A DNA stretch of 62,899 nucleotides from Flavobacteriales bacterium (GCA_020435995.1 JAGQYO010000004.1:1-62899), one strand, 5' to 3'. Positions 53,659 to 62,899 are shown, numbered from the stretch's first letter. Program-made: numbers and translations. The notes: generated from the letters alone by a model not told the origin.

Positions 53659-56316
53659 CTACTCGTCCTTCCATTCCACTTTCTCATGCTCAATGGGCTT
53701 AAGCATATCTTTAAACCCTTTTTTACGAGGTTTTTTAGGTTCTTCCTTTGGGTCTTTTGTTCTGGCCGGCCGCTGTTCTTTGCTTTCCTCATCCGAATCG
53801 CCCCATTCTATTTCAAAATCCTTTTCTTCGGCTTCAATGCTGACGGTGGTGTCCTTCTTAAACATTCCAAACTCTTTTTTAAATACCGACTTCAACTCAT
53901 TTTCTTCTTTTTTGGTTCTGGCCTTCTTGTAAGCCTTCTTTCGCTCCTTATCAACCTCAATTATTGGGTTAGTGGTATTTCCGCTTATTCTCAAAAACAT
54001 ACGAAACCTGCCTGTGCCGTCATCTGTAACATATCCATACTCGGTATCATACTCCCGTTTTTTGAAAAGCAAATCCGACGCATCAAAGTTCATTCTGTAG
54101 TTGATGTTGTTGTCAAAATCGTGGGTTCCTTCGGCATTTAGATCGATAAAATTGGTTGAAAGGCTCATCTGGGGAATAATGATTTGGCCATCAGAAATAA
54201 ATATTTCGTTGTGTAGTTTATTAAACCTCACATGCCTTAGTCGGTTTTCGATTTCCTTTTCATTAAAAATAGCTTTCAATACAACATTCTCTTTTAAGTA
54301 GTCAGCCGCGCTGATGAGTGTTTTGTATTCAATAATTTCTCCATTGGCAATTTCAATTTTAACGGTTGCATCAATCGAATTTGGGTCGATGATGTTGTTA
54401 CGCATGAGCCCAGTTACTTTTCCCTTGGCATTTGCCGTTCCCCTCAAATTTTCAGAAGTAATCTCGTTTTGCCCAAATTCTCCAAATTCGTAAAACAATT
54501 TTTGAATGTCAACATTGGCAAGCTCTCCAATAAACTTAAACTTAGAATTCTTTGGCTGTTGTACCAAATAGAACTTGCCATCAATCACACCATTAAACGC
54601 ATCAAATTTTATTGGATTTGCAACCACCAAGCCTGGCTCAATTGTTATGTTGGATTCTATGTGCGTAGCCAAAAACTTACCTCCAGAAAGAGAATCTATG
54701 GCCCCCGATATTTTAAAGTAAATTGGGAAGCTCACGGCACTGTCTCCCTTTGTTTTGCTTGATCGCTCGAAGGAAAATTCTTTCACCTTTATATGGCCAA
54801 ATTTGGCATCTGCCTTCACAACTAGTGCCTTTGAGTTAGAGGCCCACTCCAATAAGTTATCGACGTTTCCAACCAGATCAAATGATGTGGATTGCACAAA
54901 ACCCGTAGCCTTTATAATCTTTACTTCCTTTGGTCTGGGCTGCAATACTATCGTAGCATTGGAAATACTTAAAGGGATAATGCTTGGTCGGAAATAAAAC
55001 TGGGTAAACTCAATCAATCCATCATTGGTTTCGCCTGACTCAAATGCCGAAAGGCTGGATATTAATTTGAGTTTTCTTGTGCCACGCATGTCAAACTTTA
55101 CTCTACCCGAAATGGTGTCGATGTCCTCCATCGGAAACATCGTGAATAGACTTTGCAAATCGGTTTCGCCGCGAGCCGAAAATGCCAATTTTGGGGCATC
55201 AAACCTTTCAATTTTAAAATTACCGTGGATATTTCCATCGGGCAAATCACAGTAAATACTGTCAATTTTAATTCCGTCCTTGGCTTTATTAATTCCGTAA
55301 TTTATGCTTCCTACGAAGTACATAGATTTTAGTGATAATGGCCTTAATTTACTCTTTAGGACTCCTTTTTCGAGTTTAAAATCTGAATGAAACTTTAAAT
55401 CCCAGTGGTTGTTTTGCTCACCTGATAAATTGCATTTGAACTGGACATCGCCGGCGCTTTCATAATCCTTCAAATAGTGCTTTACCTTCACTGGAAGTTC
55501 GGCCAATGCATTTTTGAGGGTGAGGTGATTGCCATCAATGTTAAAGTTATAATATCCTACTTCTTCAATACCAACTTCTCCTACAAATCCAAAATTTAGG
55601 TGTTTATTGAGTTGTAATTCGCCCTTTTGAAACCGCAGAACTTTCCCGTCTCCGCCAATTCCAGAATTGATTAAAACTTCCCCATCGCGTACCCATCTTT
55701 CCCCATCCATTTCGAAGGCGGTATGCTTCAAGTGCCCTTTATATTTCAAATAAAACTCTTCCGCACTGATGTCACCAGCCAGTTCCATCTCTTTCACGTG
55801 AGCGCCCACTCCGAATTTTAACTGGTGGTCGGTGTAGGAGTAATTAAGGTCAGCTATTCGAATCTGACTCAACTTAAGCTCAAATGCCGACGAAGTAGTA
55901 TCTGGCGAATCGTTCCAAAAAAGATAATTAAAAGCTCCCTCTTTATTCACCACAAATTTTACGTCACCTCCGTTTATTTCCAGTCGCTTAAGAATAAAAT
56001 CACCGTTGTATAAGTCCCATAAATCGAATTGGAAATACACCTTGTTCAGGGCCATCAGGGTATCTGGCTCGGCTGTGTAGTCCTTTGGCTCCATGATAAT
56101 AACATCAACAAACTCAAGAGAAAGAAAGGGAATTTTTCGCCATGACGAAACTTTGATATCTCCTACCTTCACTTCACTCTTAAGGTGAAGGTTGAGTTGT
56201 TCAATCAAGTTTTTCTTTAAAATTTGGCCATAATTTTCCGAAACGTACCAAGCCAACAAGGCGAACGCCAACATCAGTGCTGCTAAGAGCCAAGCCAATA
56301 CCTTGAAAATTCTCAC
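53659..56316 (-). CDS. AsmA-family protein
   Basis: An 885-residue AsmA-like protein: one N-terminal membrane helix (VLAWLLAALMLAFALLAWYV) and a long periplasmic beta-rich body of the kind that bridges the two membranes and moves phospholipid. Family segments include LNLHLKSEVKVGDIKVSSWR near the N-terminus and the C-terminal AsmA-type ISAADYLKENVVLKAIF. The last 90 or so residues are highly charged and predicted disordered. The start is a GTG at 56316, five bases after a -7 box. It is a single gene between the NTPase operon and rluB. Confidence 0.85.
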   Translation of the reverse strand: MRIFKVLAWLLAALMLAFALLAWYVSENYGQILKKNLIEQLNLHLKSEVKVGDIKVSSWRKIPFLSLEFVDVIIMEPKDYTAEPDTLMALNKVYFQFDLWDLYNGDFILKRLEINGGDVKFVVNKEGAFNYLFWNDSPDTTSSAFELKLSQIRIADLNYSYTDHQLKFGVGAHVKEMELAGDISAEEFYLKYKGHLKHTAFEMDGERWVRDGEVLINSGIGGDGKVLRFQKGELQLNKHLNFGFVGEVGIEEVGYYNFNIDGNHLTLKNALAELPVKVKHYLKDYESAGDVQFKCNLSGEQNNHWDLKFHSDFKLEKGVLKSKLRPLSLKSMYFVGSINYGINKAKDGIKIDSIYCDLPDGNIHGNFKIERFDAPKLAFSARGETDLQSLFTMFPMEDIDTISGRVKFDMRGTRKLKLISSLSAFESGETNDGLIEFTQFYFRPSIIPLSISNATIVLQPRPKEVKIIKATGFVQSTSFDLVGNVDNLLEWASNSKALVVKADAKFGHIKVKEFSFERSSKTKGDSAVSFPIYFKISGAIDSLSGGKFLATHIESNITIEPGLVVANPIKFDAFNGVIDGKFYLVQQPKNSKFKFIGELANVDIQKLFYEFGEFGQNEITSENLRGTANAKGKVTGLMRNNIIDPNSIDATVKIEIANGEIIEYKTLISAADYLKENVVLKAIFNEKEIENRLRHVRFNKLHNEIFISDGQIIIPQMSLSTNFIDLNAEGTHDFDNNINYRMNFDASDLLFKKREYDTEYGYVTDDGTGRFRMFLRISGNTTNPIIEVDKERKKAYKKARTKKEENELKSVFKKEFGMFKKDTTVSIEAEEKDFEIEWGDSDEESKEQRPARTKDPKEEPKKPRKKGFKDMLKPIEHEKVEWKDE

Positions 56317-56321
56317 GGCAT

Positions 56322-56329
56322 CAAATGTA
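56322..56329 (-). promoter_or_regulatory. Candidate -7 box five bases before the AsmA start
   Basis: The minus strand reads TACATTTG, matching TAnnTTTG and ending five bases before the GTG start. This predicts a leaderless mRNA. No -33 element is seen. Confidence 0.5.
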
Positions 56330-56399
56330 TTTGAGGAGGGTTTTAAAAAGCGACGAAGGAGAAGTTAAATGCCAACATAGCAACGTTAGCCTCATTCAC

Positions 56400-57839
56400 T
56401 TAAATCATTTTAAGAAAACCCACTTCTTTATCTGTAAGTGTACGCCATTGGCCTCGTGCGAGTTTTTTCTTAGTGAGGCCAGCAAACATTACTCTATCTA
56501 ATTTTGCCACCGAGTAGCCAAGGCTTTCCATCAACCTTCGAATGATTCTATTTTTTCCCGAGTGAATTTCGATTCCAATCTCCTTTCTGTTGTCGTTTTC
56601 ACCCACATAAGAGACGTGATCTGGCTTCACAAAACCATCTTCTAGCTCAATGCCCGCGGCTAGTCTATCCAAATCTATTTTCGAAATGGATTTAGTAGTT
56701 GTTACATGATATATTTTTTTTACACCATGGCTTGGATGAGTCAGCTTTTTCGCTAAATCGCCATCATTGGTAAGCAGTAAAACACCAGTGGTAGCCCTAT
56801 CGAGGCGGCCCACAGGATATACCCTTTCGTTAACATTGCTGCCAATAATATCCATTACCGTTTTTCGGCCATCTGGATCATCTACGGTTGTAATAAAATC
56901 TTTGGGTTTATTCATCAGTAGGTAAACGAATTTCTCAAAAGACAGTGCTTCACCACCATATTTCACAACATCGCCAGACATAACACGAATACCCATTTCG
57001 GTAACCACCACTCCATTTATAGTTATTAAACCCTGTGCGATGAGTTCGTCGGCGGCTCGTCTAGAACACACGCCGCTGTTGGCAATATATTTATTCAACC
57101 GCACACCCTCTCTCGTGGATTCAGGACGTGCTTCCCTTTTGCTTTCTACCTTGCGGCTATCCTTTGAAAAGCGAGTAGCTTGTGCACCAAATCGGGGTTT
57201 GGACTCAAATCTCTTTTTATCATTTCTAGGAGAAGAAAACCGGTCATTTGTTTTTTTCTGACCATCTCCACGCGAGGGTTTGCCAGAGAAACTAGGTTTC
57301 TTTCCATCAAATCTTTCTTTGCGATCTCCGTAAGAGCGTTTGTCGTTTTTTCGATCGCCTCGCTCTGTGCGTTCAACCCGCTCACTCCGATCACCAAAAG
57401 GTTTGCGCTCGGGTCTGTCGCCAAATCTGCTGGGTCGGCCAGTTCGGTCATTTTTTCTTTCGGGTCTTTTGCCGCCTTCGCTTCTGTCGGAAGTAAATCT
57501 AGGTCGGTCTTCCTTTTCGTCATCAAATTCTCTTTTGGGTCGGCGATCAGCTCTATCTTCCTTCTCTCTTGGAATAAAAGAACCTCTTGATTCGCTTCTA
57601 TCCTCAAATTTTTTGTTCGACGCTGGTCTGCTGCCTCGCTCAATTTTGCCGCCAAAACGAGCTGACTCACCTTTTTTTGAAAAGGTATTTTCGTTAGCAC
57701 CGCGATCTGGTCTTTCGGCTTTATCGCTGCGTTCTTGCTTGTGATCGTCACTAGCTGACGACTCTTTTTTATCTATCGGCTTCCTGTTGCTTGGGCGCTT
57801 TAACGGGCCACTTCCCAATGAACTATTCTTCCCTCTCAT
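56400..57839 (-). CDS. rluB: RluB-type rRNA pseudouridine synthase with long charged N-terminal extension
   Basis: The C-terminal 235 residues form a normal RluB/RsuA-family enzyme: S4 RNA-binding domain (VRLNKYIANSGVCSRRAADE from about 246) and catalytic domain with GRLDRATTGV, where Asp347 is the nucleophile. It isomerises a uridine in 23S rRNA. The first 245 residues are a low-complexity extension rich in Arg, Asp, Lys, Glu and Ser (RPERK, GDRSER and DRKNDKR-type repeats) that should be disordered and bind RNA. Long extensions like this recur in Bacteroidota RluB. A -7 box lies about 20 bases upstream. Confidence 0.93.
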   Translation of the reverse strand: MRGKNSSLGSGPLKRPSNRKPIDKKESSASDDHKQERSDKAERPDRGANENTFSKKGESARFGGKIERGSRPASNKKFEDRSESRGSFIPREKEDRADRRPKREFDDEKEDRPRFTSDRSEGGKRPERKNDRTGRPSRFGDRPERKPFGDRSERVERTERGDRKNDKRSYGDRKERFDGKKPSFSGKPSRGDGQKKTNDRFSSPRNDKKRFESKPRFGAQATRFSKDSRKVESKREARPESTREGVRLNKYIANSGVCSRRAADELIAQGLITINGVVVTEMGIRVMSGDVVKYGGEALSFEKFVYLLMNKPKDFITTVDDPDGRKTVMDIIGSNVNERVYPVGRLDRATTGVLLLTNDGDLAKKLTHPSHGVKKIYHVTTTKSISKIDLDRLAAGIELEDGFVKPDHVSYVGENDNRKEIGIEIHSGKNRIIRRLMESLGYSVAKLDRVMFAGLTKKKLARGQWRTLTDKEVGFLKMI

Positions 57840-57858
57840 GCTTTTTGTAAAATGGCTG

Positions 57859-57866
57859 CAAATGTA
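57859..57866 (-). promoter_or_regulatory. Candidate -7 box of rluB
   Basis: The minus strand reads TACATTTG, the same octamer as before rimP and the AsmA gene, giving a leader of about 15 bases. It lies between yraN and rluB. Confidence 0.45.
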
Positions 57867-57890
57867 CGTGAATAAATGACCTCGATTACC

Positions 57891-58253
57891 TTAAAAGCTT
57901 GGACTAAAAGCTTCTGGTATGTGCTCCACTTCAAAAGAAGTGCCTTGCGAAACCAAAATCAATACATCAAATTGGGCTTCGAGCTGAATGTTTTTTAATT
58001 GAAGGTACTGGTCGGCAGCTTCGATCAGATGGCGAATTTTGGCATTTGATATCACATCCTCGGCGTTGGCATGTTCGGCAGCCGTTCTGGTTTTCACCTC
58101 TACAAACACAATTTGGTTGTTGAATTGAAAAATAAGGTCTATTTCCTCTTTCCGAAAACGCCAATTGGACTCCAGTAATATATAGGATTTGGATTGAAAA
58201 TAAGAAAGCGCGAATGCCTCACCTAATTTACCAAGTTCATTGTGATCGGCCAT
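57891..58253 (-). CDS. yraN: YraN/UPF0102 endonuclease-like protein
   Basis: A 120-residue protein of the UPF0102 family with a restriction-endonuclease-like fold: GKLGEAFALSYFQSKSYILL, then the catalytic-type core EEIDLIFQFNNQIVFVEVKTR with its D...ExK pattern. The cellular role is poorly known. The ATG at 58253 overlaps the CHAT gene stop by one base (TAATG); an upstream start at 58286 would lie inside that gene and add non-family residues. Confidence 0.9.
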   Translation of the reverse strand: MADHNELGKLGEAFALSYFQSKSYILLESNWRFRKEEIDLIFQFNNQIVFVEVKTRTAAEHANAEDVISNAKIRHLIEAADQYLQLKNIQLEAQFDVLILVSQGTSFEVEHIPEAFSPSF

Positions 58254-61200
58254 TAATCTAATCCAATAAGCACAAAACTTCCCCACAATTTGGGTGACTT
58301 GTACTTTTCTTTTACTCGCTTTTTGGCTTCAACAAAGGATTCTCTCTTGTTACCAGTTTCTAACCAATTAGAATAAAAATCACTCATAAGCTCTTCGGTA
58401 ACCTTGTCATTTACCTTAAATAGTGTCATGATTACATTTTGCGCCCCTGCCACTAGAAACGATCGCTGAAGTCCATATACCCCTTCACCTGATTTTATTT
58501 CACCAAGCCCTGTTTCACACGCACTCAACACCACCAATTCAGTATTGTCGAGGTTGAGATTCATGGCCTCGTAAGCGGTTAGAATTCCATCTTTTTTGTT
58601 AAAGTCGTACACATTGTTATTGGCCAATAACTCTCCTGCTCCTGTAAACAACAAGCCAGAGCGGAGAAGCGGATTATCAAGTATATCGCCAGATAATTCT
58701 TCTTTTTTCTTCGCATCTTCATCGGCTTCCATAAAAAATCCATGGGTAGCTACATGGAATATCCTTGGACTTTTTACTGCCTTAACCGCAGCTTCAGTGG
58801 CATCTACACCGAGCCGGGTTTCGTATTTAAAGTTACTTCTGGCAAGCAGTTTAGTTACCGTTTTTATCTCCTCTTCGGCGCCCGGAAGTGGTTCTATGGA
58901 ACTCACCTTGTTACTCAAATCTATATTGGATGCATTTCCCGCAAAAGATGGATTGCCAAATAGCGCCGCGGTTCTCGTTTCATAAACTTGGGCACTCTTT
59001 TCTTGACGGCGAATCACCAAGTCTTTGGTATTGCTCAGGTAATAGATCTCATTTTTGTCAATGATATATCGGCCTTCCTCATCCACCAATGTTTCGACAT
59101 TCATTTGGTTGTAAAGCCCATCAGCCGATATGTACACAGAGGCATTATCAGGAATTCTCTCATCTATGCTAGCCCAAAATTGTGGGTAAGAATATTTATC
59201 CTTCACATCGAGCTTAATAAAATTTCGATACCCCTTAAAGTATTTCTGATCCATTTTATTTCCGTCGGGAAAAACAACCAATTGCGGGCCTTTCTTCGTT
59301 TTTTGACCAACAATAAGCGCAGCGTAAATCACACTATCGGAAAGCTCCTTGACGAAGTGTCGATAGCGAATAATTTCTATGGCATATTCATTTTCCTTCA
59401 AACTTTTCTTTACATCCTTCCAGGTGTATTGTTCGTTTTCAAATGCCTCGGCAAAATCTTCTGATTCTGAGCTTAGTTCCTTTTCCAAAGAATTGATTTC
59501 CTTTTCTAGTGCCGACATATTCACGCCCGCCGCCGATCTTTCATCAGACGACATGGCAAGTGATTTTGTAAGCAAGGCTTTTTTCTCATTAAACAATCGG
59601 AACTTATAAAGCAATTCACCATTGTTGGAGTTGGAAATCCGCTCTTTTAATTTGGCTGACGAACTTTGTAAAATAGCCTTGGTTGAGAGTTTGAAATTAT
59701 AAACACTTCCAATCGCTTTGTTGTTTTTGGCAATGGATAAATCAACAGCGAGCGAGTTGTAAATTTCAAAATCACTTTTGATGGAGTTCCAATAATTCCC
59801 CTTCTCCTTCTCCGATAAGGCTGGGAAATATACTTTCAAGTAGTTGAGGTATTTTTCGGTAGTCTCATCATAAACTTTCTTGGCCTCTGTCAATTTATTT
59901 TGAGAGTATAGTGTTTTTCCTGTCCGGCTACGTGCTTTAAGGTACTGTGGATGTTGGTTGTCAAAAATAGATTTGTAGGACGATGATGCTGCTGAATATG
60001 AACTCTCAGCCAAAACAAAATTGCCCTGAAGGTATTGTAGATCACCCATCAGCATTTCATTATTTGCAGAGTTGGGGTGGTTTTTCCCGAACGATGCTAA
60101 CCAAATTACTTGGGCATCTTTTAATAGCTGCTCAGCCTCTGGGTACCTACCAAAAAGCATCATTAACCTACCTTGGTATTCTATGATTTCTCCGTACATC
60201 GGATGTGATGCACTGAAGTTGGTGACCACAATGTCCTTTGCATAATTCAACAGCGAGTTGATGGTGTCGAGTTGGGCATCTTCCGATCTAAAATTCACTT
60301 CTGCCAACTTTCTAAGGATGTCAACCTCTCGGATGTTATTGGCTCCAAACTTCCGCCGAATCAACTCAAGGTTTTTGTTGTATATTTTTTTGGCATCGTT
60401 ATAATTTCCCATTGCTACGTAAATCTCTGCCAGCATCGCCAGATTCTCCATGTAGGAAACAGATGTGTCGCCTAGGTTTTCCTTACTAATGTTTACAGCT
60501 CTCGTGGTGTGTTTTTCGGCCTCAATATATTCACCTAAAATGAGATTTAGCTCACCGTATAATCGCAGTGGATTTACCAATTTGTAATGATCCAATCCAT
60601 ATTTTTTCTCATTTAATTCAATGGAGGACTTCAATATGTTTTCAGCTGCTTTGTACTTTCCAGTTTCTATAAATATAGAAGCCAACTCCTCTGAATTGCC
60701 AACAGCTTGATCTGTGGTCTCTCCCGATTTTTTGAGATACTTCAAAGCCTCTTTTAATGTTGCCTGTGAGAGTTCATACTTGCTATTAATAGCATACAAT
60801 TCGGCCAAGGTTTTCAATGCCATGTAGTACTCAATACTTTTTTTGTTGCCATCTAATTTAATAAGCTCCGAACCTTGTTGTAATTGGGTTTCGGCCTTAG
60901 CATAGTCTCCAACCAAAATGCTCAGCTTGCCCAGCTCTATTAAAGACTGACCATACTCCTTCGAGCTGGTACCGTACTTCTGACCAGCAATGGCCAGAAC
61001 TTCGTTCAAATTTGTTTCTGCTTTATCAAATTGATCAAGGTACATCTCCAAACGCGCGTACATGGTTAAATAGGTCATATAATCTGGGTGGTGTGGATGA
61101 ATCTCATTTCGAATCACTTTGTCAAAATGCGTTTCATACGCTTCCATAGAGGCGGCAAATTCATCTTCATTTTCGATATTGAAATCGGCCAGCTTAATCT

Positions 61201-62605
61201 CTTCCATGGCATATCTCGGGGTTTCAATTCCGTACATTGCTTTGGCCACTTCAAGATTTGATTCTCTTTCAATTAGTGCTTCTTCAATTTTGTTGTTTTT
61301 CTTATAAAAATCGAAAAAGTGGTCGTTGAAAACCAAATTGCTAATTTGATCATGTGGAATTACCACGTTAATTCCCTCTCTCAATTTTTCTTCTCTTTTA
61401 GCGGCTGTTTTGTACCTTCTGTTGCGGTTTGCTAATTTGTTTTCGAGCATCAGCGCTCTTAAATAGTAAACACTTTGACTCCCATACTTGCTTCTGTTCT
61501 CAAGCTTATAGGCCAGAAATAAGTTTTTCGCCTTATCGAACTTCTCTTCTTGAATCCAAGAATCTATTTCTTTTTCTGTTACTTCATTATAGAATTTGTG
61601 ATAGTTGCTCACTTTTCGGCTTTTTTGAATCTGACTTCGGATGTCGTGGAAAACCTCCGAAGGTTTTATGAGTCGACCTTCATTTTCTGCCATTATAGAT
61701 TTCCCAAACTGGTTTCGGATATAAGGCATTGATGACGTTTTCAACTTCTTATTATTAAACTGCATTTCGTTATCTGCATAAAGGGTTGCAGCCTTTTTAT
61801 AGTCACCCCGCATTCGGTTGAGGTCGGCTTTTAACACCAGCAACGACGCGTATTCCTCAAAGCGCTTGTTGTATTCTTTCTTGGGTAATTTAATTACTTT
61901 CTTTCTTGCCGTTGTATCCGGGTTTGGGAGTTTTCGTTGGGCAGTTTTGGCTTGAAACATAATTAATTCGTCAATCTCCTTCAATGATTCTCGATAGTAT
62001 GCTCTTTCCATCTGAATGTGCATTCTCCGTTTCCTCATTTTGTTTTTTAAGAGGGAATCTACTGGAATACCGATAACTTCATAATTGATCTTCTGCTTTT
62101 TCTTTTTTATGGCCAGCGTATCCTCTACTATGAGACGACCATTGATGTCAAAATTGGATCTATTTTCTTCGAAATAGGCTTCGGCTTTATCCAAAAACTC
62201 AAGTGCGCGAATAAAATTCCCATATTGCGCATACGCATCGCTCAACACAAGAAGTCCTTCCATGTAGGTCGGGCTCGTTTTGGAAACATTCATATTAAAA
62301 AAGAACTGAACATTCTCCAAGCTATCTTGCACTTCGTAAATCTTGCCGATCCCCTCTAAATATTTGGCTTCATAAAGCCCGAGCATGGCATAAATCTCAG
62401 ACGATGAAAAACCTTTTTTGCCAACTCGTTTCCTGATACGCTTTACTTTGGTTAGGGCAGAATAATAATCTCCATATTCATATATAACCTCAGATTTGGA
62501 AATGGCCCTATTGCCTTTTTTAACCCATTTAGAATCCTGACTAAATCCAGTGCCAGCACAGGCCAATAGACTAAAAACAAGTATGAAATTTATTTTATTC
62601 AACAT
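58253..62605 (-). CDS. Exported TPR-CHAT cysteine protease
   Basis: A 1450-residue exported protein: signal peptide (1-22, ending TGFSQ), about 1,000 residues of TPR-type helical repeats (for example SPTYMEGLLVLSDAYAQYGN and AEIYVAMGNYNDAKKIYNKN), then a CHAT caspase-like domain with the intact His/Cys dyad, His1288 in HVATHGFF and Cys1363 in LSACETGLG. CHAT proteases are usually intracellular; this one carries a secretion signal and no membrane anchor, so it should act in the periplasm or outside. Its target is unknown. It starts 12 bases after an outer-membrane barrel gene, so the two are cotranscribed. Confidence 0.9.
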   Translation of the reverse strand: MLNKINFILVFSLLACAGTGFSQDSKWVKKGNRAISKSEVIYEYGDYYSALTKVKRIRKRVGKKGFSSSEIYAMLGLYEAKYLEGIGKIYEVQDSLENVQFFFNMNVSKTSPTYMEGLLVLSDAYAQYGNFIRALEFLDKAEAYFEENRSNFDINGRLIVEDTLAIKKKKQKINYEVIGIPVDSLLKNKMRKRRMHIQMERAYYRESLKEIDELIMFQAKTAQRKLPNPDTTARKKVIKLPKKEYNKRFEEYASLLVLKADLNRMRGDYKKAATLYADNEMQFNNKKLKTSSMPYIRNQFGKSIMAENEGRLIKPSEVFHDIRSQIQKSRKVSNYHKFYNEVTEKEIDSWIQEEKFDKAKNLFLAYKLENRSKYGSQSVYYLRALMLENKLANRNRRYKTAAKREEKLREGINVVIPHDQISNLVFNDHFFDFYKKNNKIEEALIERESNLEVAKAMYGIETPRYAMEEIKLADFNIENEDEFAASMEAYETHFDKVIRNEIHPHHPDYMTYLTMYARLEMYLDQFDKAETNLNEVLAIAGQKYGTSSKEYGQSLIELGKLSILVGDYAKAETQLQQGSELIKLDGNKKSIEYYMALKTLAELYAINSKYELSQATLKEALKYLKKSGETTDQAVGNSEELASIFIETGKYKAAENILKSSIELNEKKYGLDHYKLVNPLRLYGELNLILGEYIEAEKHTTRAVNISKENLGDTSVSYMENLAMLAEIYVAMGNYNDAKKIYNKNLELIRRKFGANNIREVDILRKLAEVNFRSEDAQLDTINSLLNYAKDIVVTNFSASHPMYGEIIEYQGRLMMLFGRYPEAEQLLKDAQVIWLASFGKNHPNSANNEMLMGDLQYLQGNFVLAESSYSAASSSYKSIFDNQHPQYLKARSRTGKTLYSQNKLTEAKKVYDETTEKYLNYLKVYFPALSEKEKGNYWNSIKSDFEIYNSLAVDLSIAKNNKAIGSVYNFKLSTKAILQSSSAKLKERISNSNNGELLYKFRLFNEKKALLTKSLAMSSDERSAAGVNMSALEKEINSLEKELSSESEDFAEAFENEQYTWKDVKKSLKENEYAIEIIRYRHFVKELSDSVIYAALIVGQKTKKGPQLVVFPDGNKMDQKYFKGYRNFIKLDVKDKYSYPQFWASIDERIPDNASVYISADGLYNQMNVETLVDEEGRYIIDKNEIYYLSNTKDLVIRRQEKSAQVYETRTAALFGNPSFAGNASNIDLSNKVSSIEPLPGAEEEIKTVTKLLARSNFKYETRLGVDATEAAVKAVKSPRIFHVATHGFFMEADEDAKKKEELSGDILDNPLLRSGLLFTGAGELLANNNVYDFNKKDGILTAYEAMNLNLDNTELVVLSACETGLGEIKSGEGVYGLQRSFLVAGAQNVIMTLFKVNDKVTEELMSDFYSNWLETGNKRESFVEAKKRVKEKYKSPKLWGSFVLIGLD

Positions 62606-62617
62606 ATTATGGTACGA

Positions 62618-62899
62618 TTAATTCTGAGAAAAATTATTGCCAAAGGTGAGGTTGATTCCTACCCTAAAGTGGTAGTTCTTCACTTGCGTTGGAACAATAA
62701 AAGCCAAGGCATTATCGGTTACAAAATAGAGCTGCCAAGGCCCCCCATTGAGCGTGAAGCCAGCACCAATATTTGCGGCGCTTTTTCCATAAATAGAGTA
62801 GTTTACAGTGGCCATTAAAAAATTTCGAATTCTTTGGGTAACTCCAAATCGAATCGAGGATCTCAACTTTCCCTCATAAAACTCATTATAAGTAAGGGC
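62618..62899 (-). CDS. C-terminal end of an outer-membrane barrel protein, DUF5723/PorP-SprF-like (cut by window edge)
   Basis: The frame is open to the window edge and gives 93 residues of a C-terminus. The segments GGPWQLYFVTDNALAFIVPT and HFRVGINLTFGNNFSQN resemble the end of DUF5723/PorP-SprF-type barrels, which assist type IX secretion or surface display in gliding Bacteroidota. Amphipathic strands end just before the stop. It is the upstream partner of the exported CHAT gene, 12 bases away, so the barrel may be linked to that protein's localisation. Confidence 0.6.
   Translation of the reverse strand, partial: ALTYNEFYEGKLRSSIRFGVTQRIRNFLMATVNYSIYGKSAANIGAGFTLNGGPWQLYFVTDNALAFIVPTQVKNYHFRVGINLTFGNNFSQN

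Noticed and set aside
57146-57751. A 201-codon minus-strand frame within rluB
   Set aside because: It is an alternative frame of the low-complexity Arg/Asp extension, with no independent signal or motif.
1-62899. CRISPR arrays, insertion sequences, prophage or rRNA genes
   Set aside because: No regular repeat-spacer pattern, no transposase or integrase motif and no rRNA-like sequence were seen on either strand.

Overview
The window is a stretch of Bacteroidota chromosome, most likely from a gliding or marine Cytophagales-type bacterium. Four things point there: a sprA gene of the type IX secretion and gliding apparatus, two proteins with type IX sorting tails, a complete alternative complex III (ACIII) operon, and repeated TAnnTTTG -7 promoter boxes with almost no Shine-Dalgarno sequences. 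The DNA is AT-rich and densely coded. There is no integrase, transposase, phage or CRISPR array.

Layout. 1-5892 (minus): maeB, ruvA and the N-terminal part of sprA in a tight run. 5958-10503 (plus): a zinc-less sirtuin, then a TlpA-like thioredoxin, a DUF6029 protein, an Omp28-type lipoprotein and a small beta-barrel, packed like an envelope operon. 10487-23827 (minus): queG and ruvB, then the respiratory operon actABCDEF-coxB-coxA, which carries electrons from quinol through ACIII to an aa3-type oxidase. 24060-25994: a SPOR protein, an Omp28-like type IX cargo protein and a decayed small membrane ORF. 26097-32300 (minus): rimP-nusA-infB, with a possible attenuator in the leader, and a large MORN/YwqK-repeat protein. 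32464-35399: DUF547, an AhpD-like protein and an ArsS-like radical SAM enzyme (plus), then a Cys-rich lipoprotein (minus).

35526-35811 holds a working tRNA-Arg(CCT) flanked by two tRNA-Arg fragments, each interrupted by a palindrome-bearing insert. 35829-45144: metG, an LD-carboxypeptidase, a FecR-like/TPR protein divergent from a CHASE2 protein, ispG, an SDR protein and a PKD/type IX cargo protein. 45192-49994 (plus): an ion and osmotic homeostasis run with isochorismatase-like hydrolase, CDF metal exporter, a 53-residue Cys/Lys-rich protein, MscS channel, CPA1-like antiporter and a voltage-gated K+ channel with a zinc ribbon. 50027-53488 (minus): a large P-loop NTPase next to a second, degenerate MscS-like channel, the best candidate here for an undescribed two-gene system. 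53659-62899 (minus): AsmA-like protein, rluB with a long charged extension, yraN, an exported TPR-CHAT protease and the end of an outer-membrane barrel gene.

Most genes are ordinary housekeeping. The places most worth a second look are the NTPase/MscS pair, the tRNA-Arg locus, the rimP leader, several promoters placed so close to start codons that the mRNAs should be leaderless, and the exported CHAT protein.
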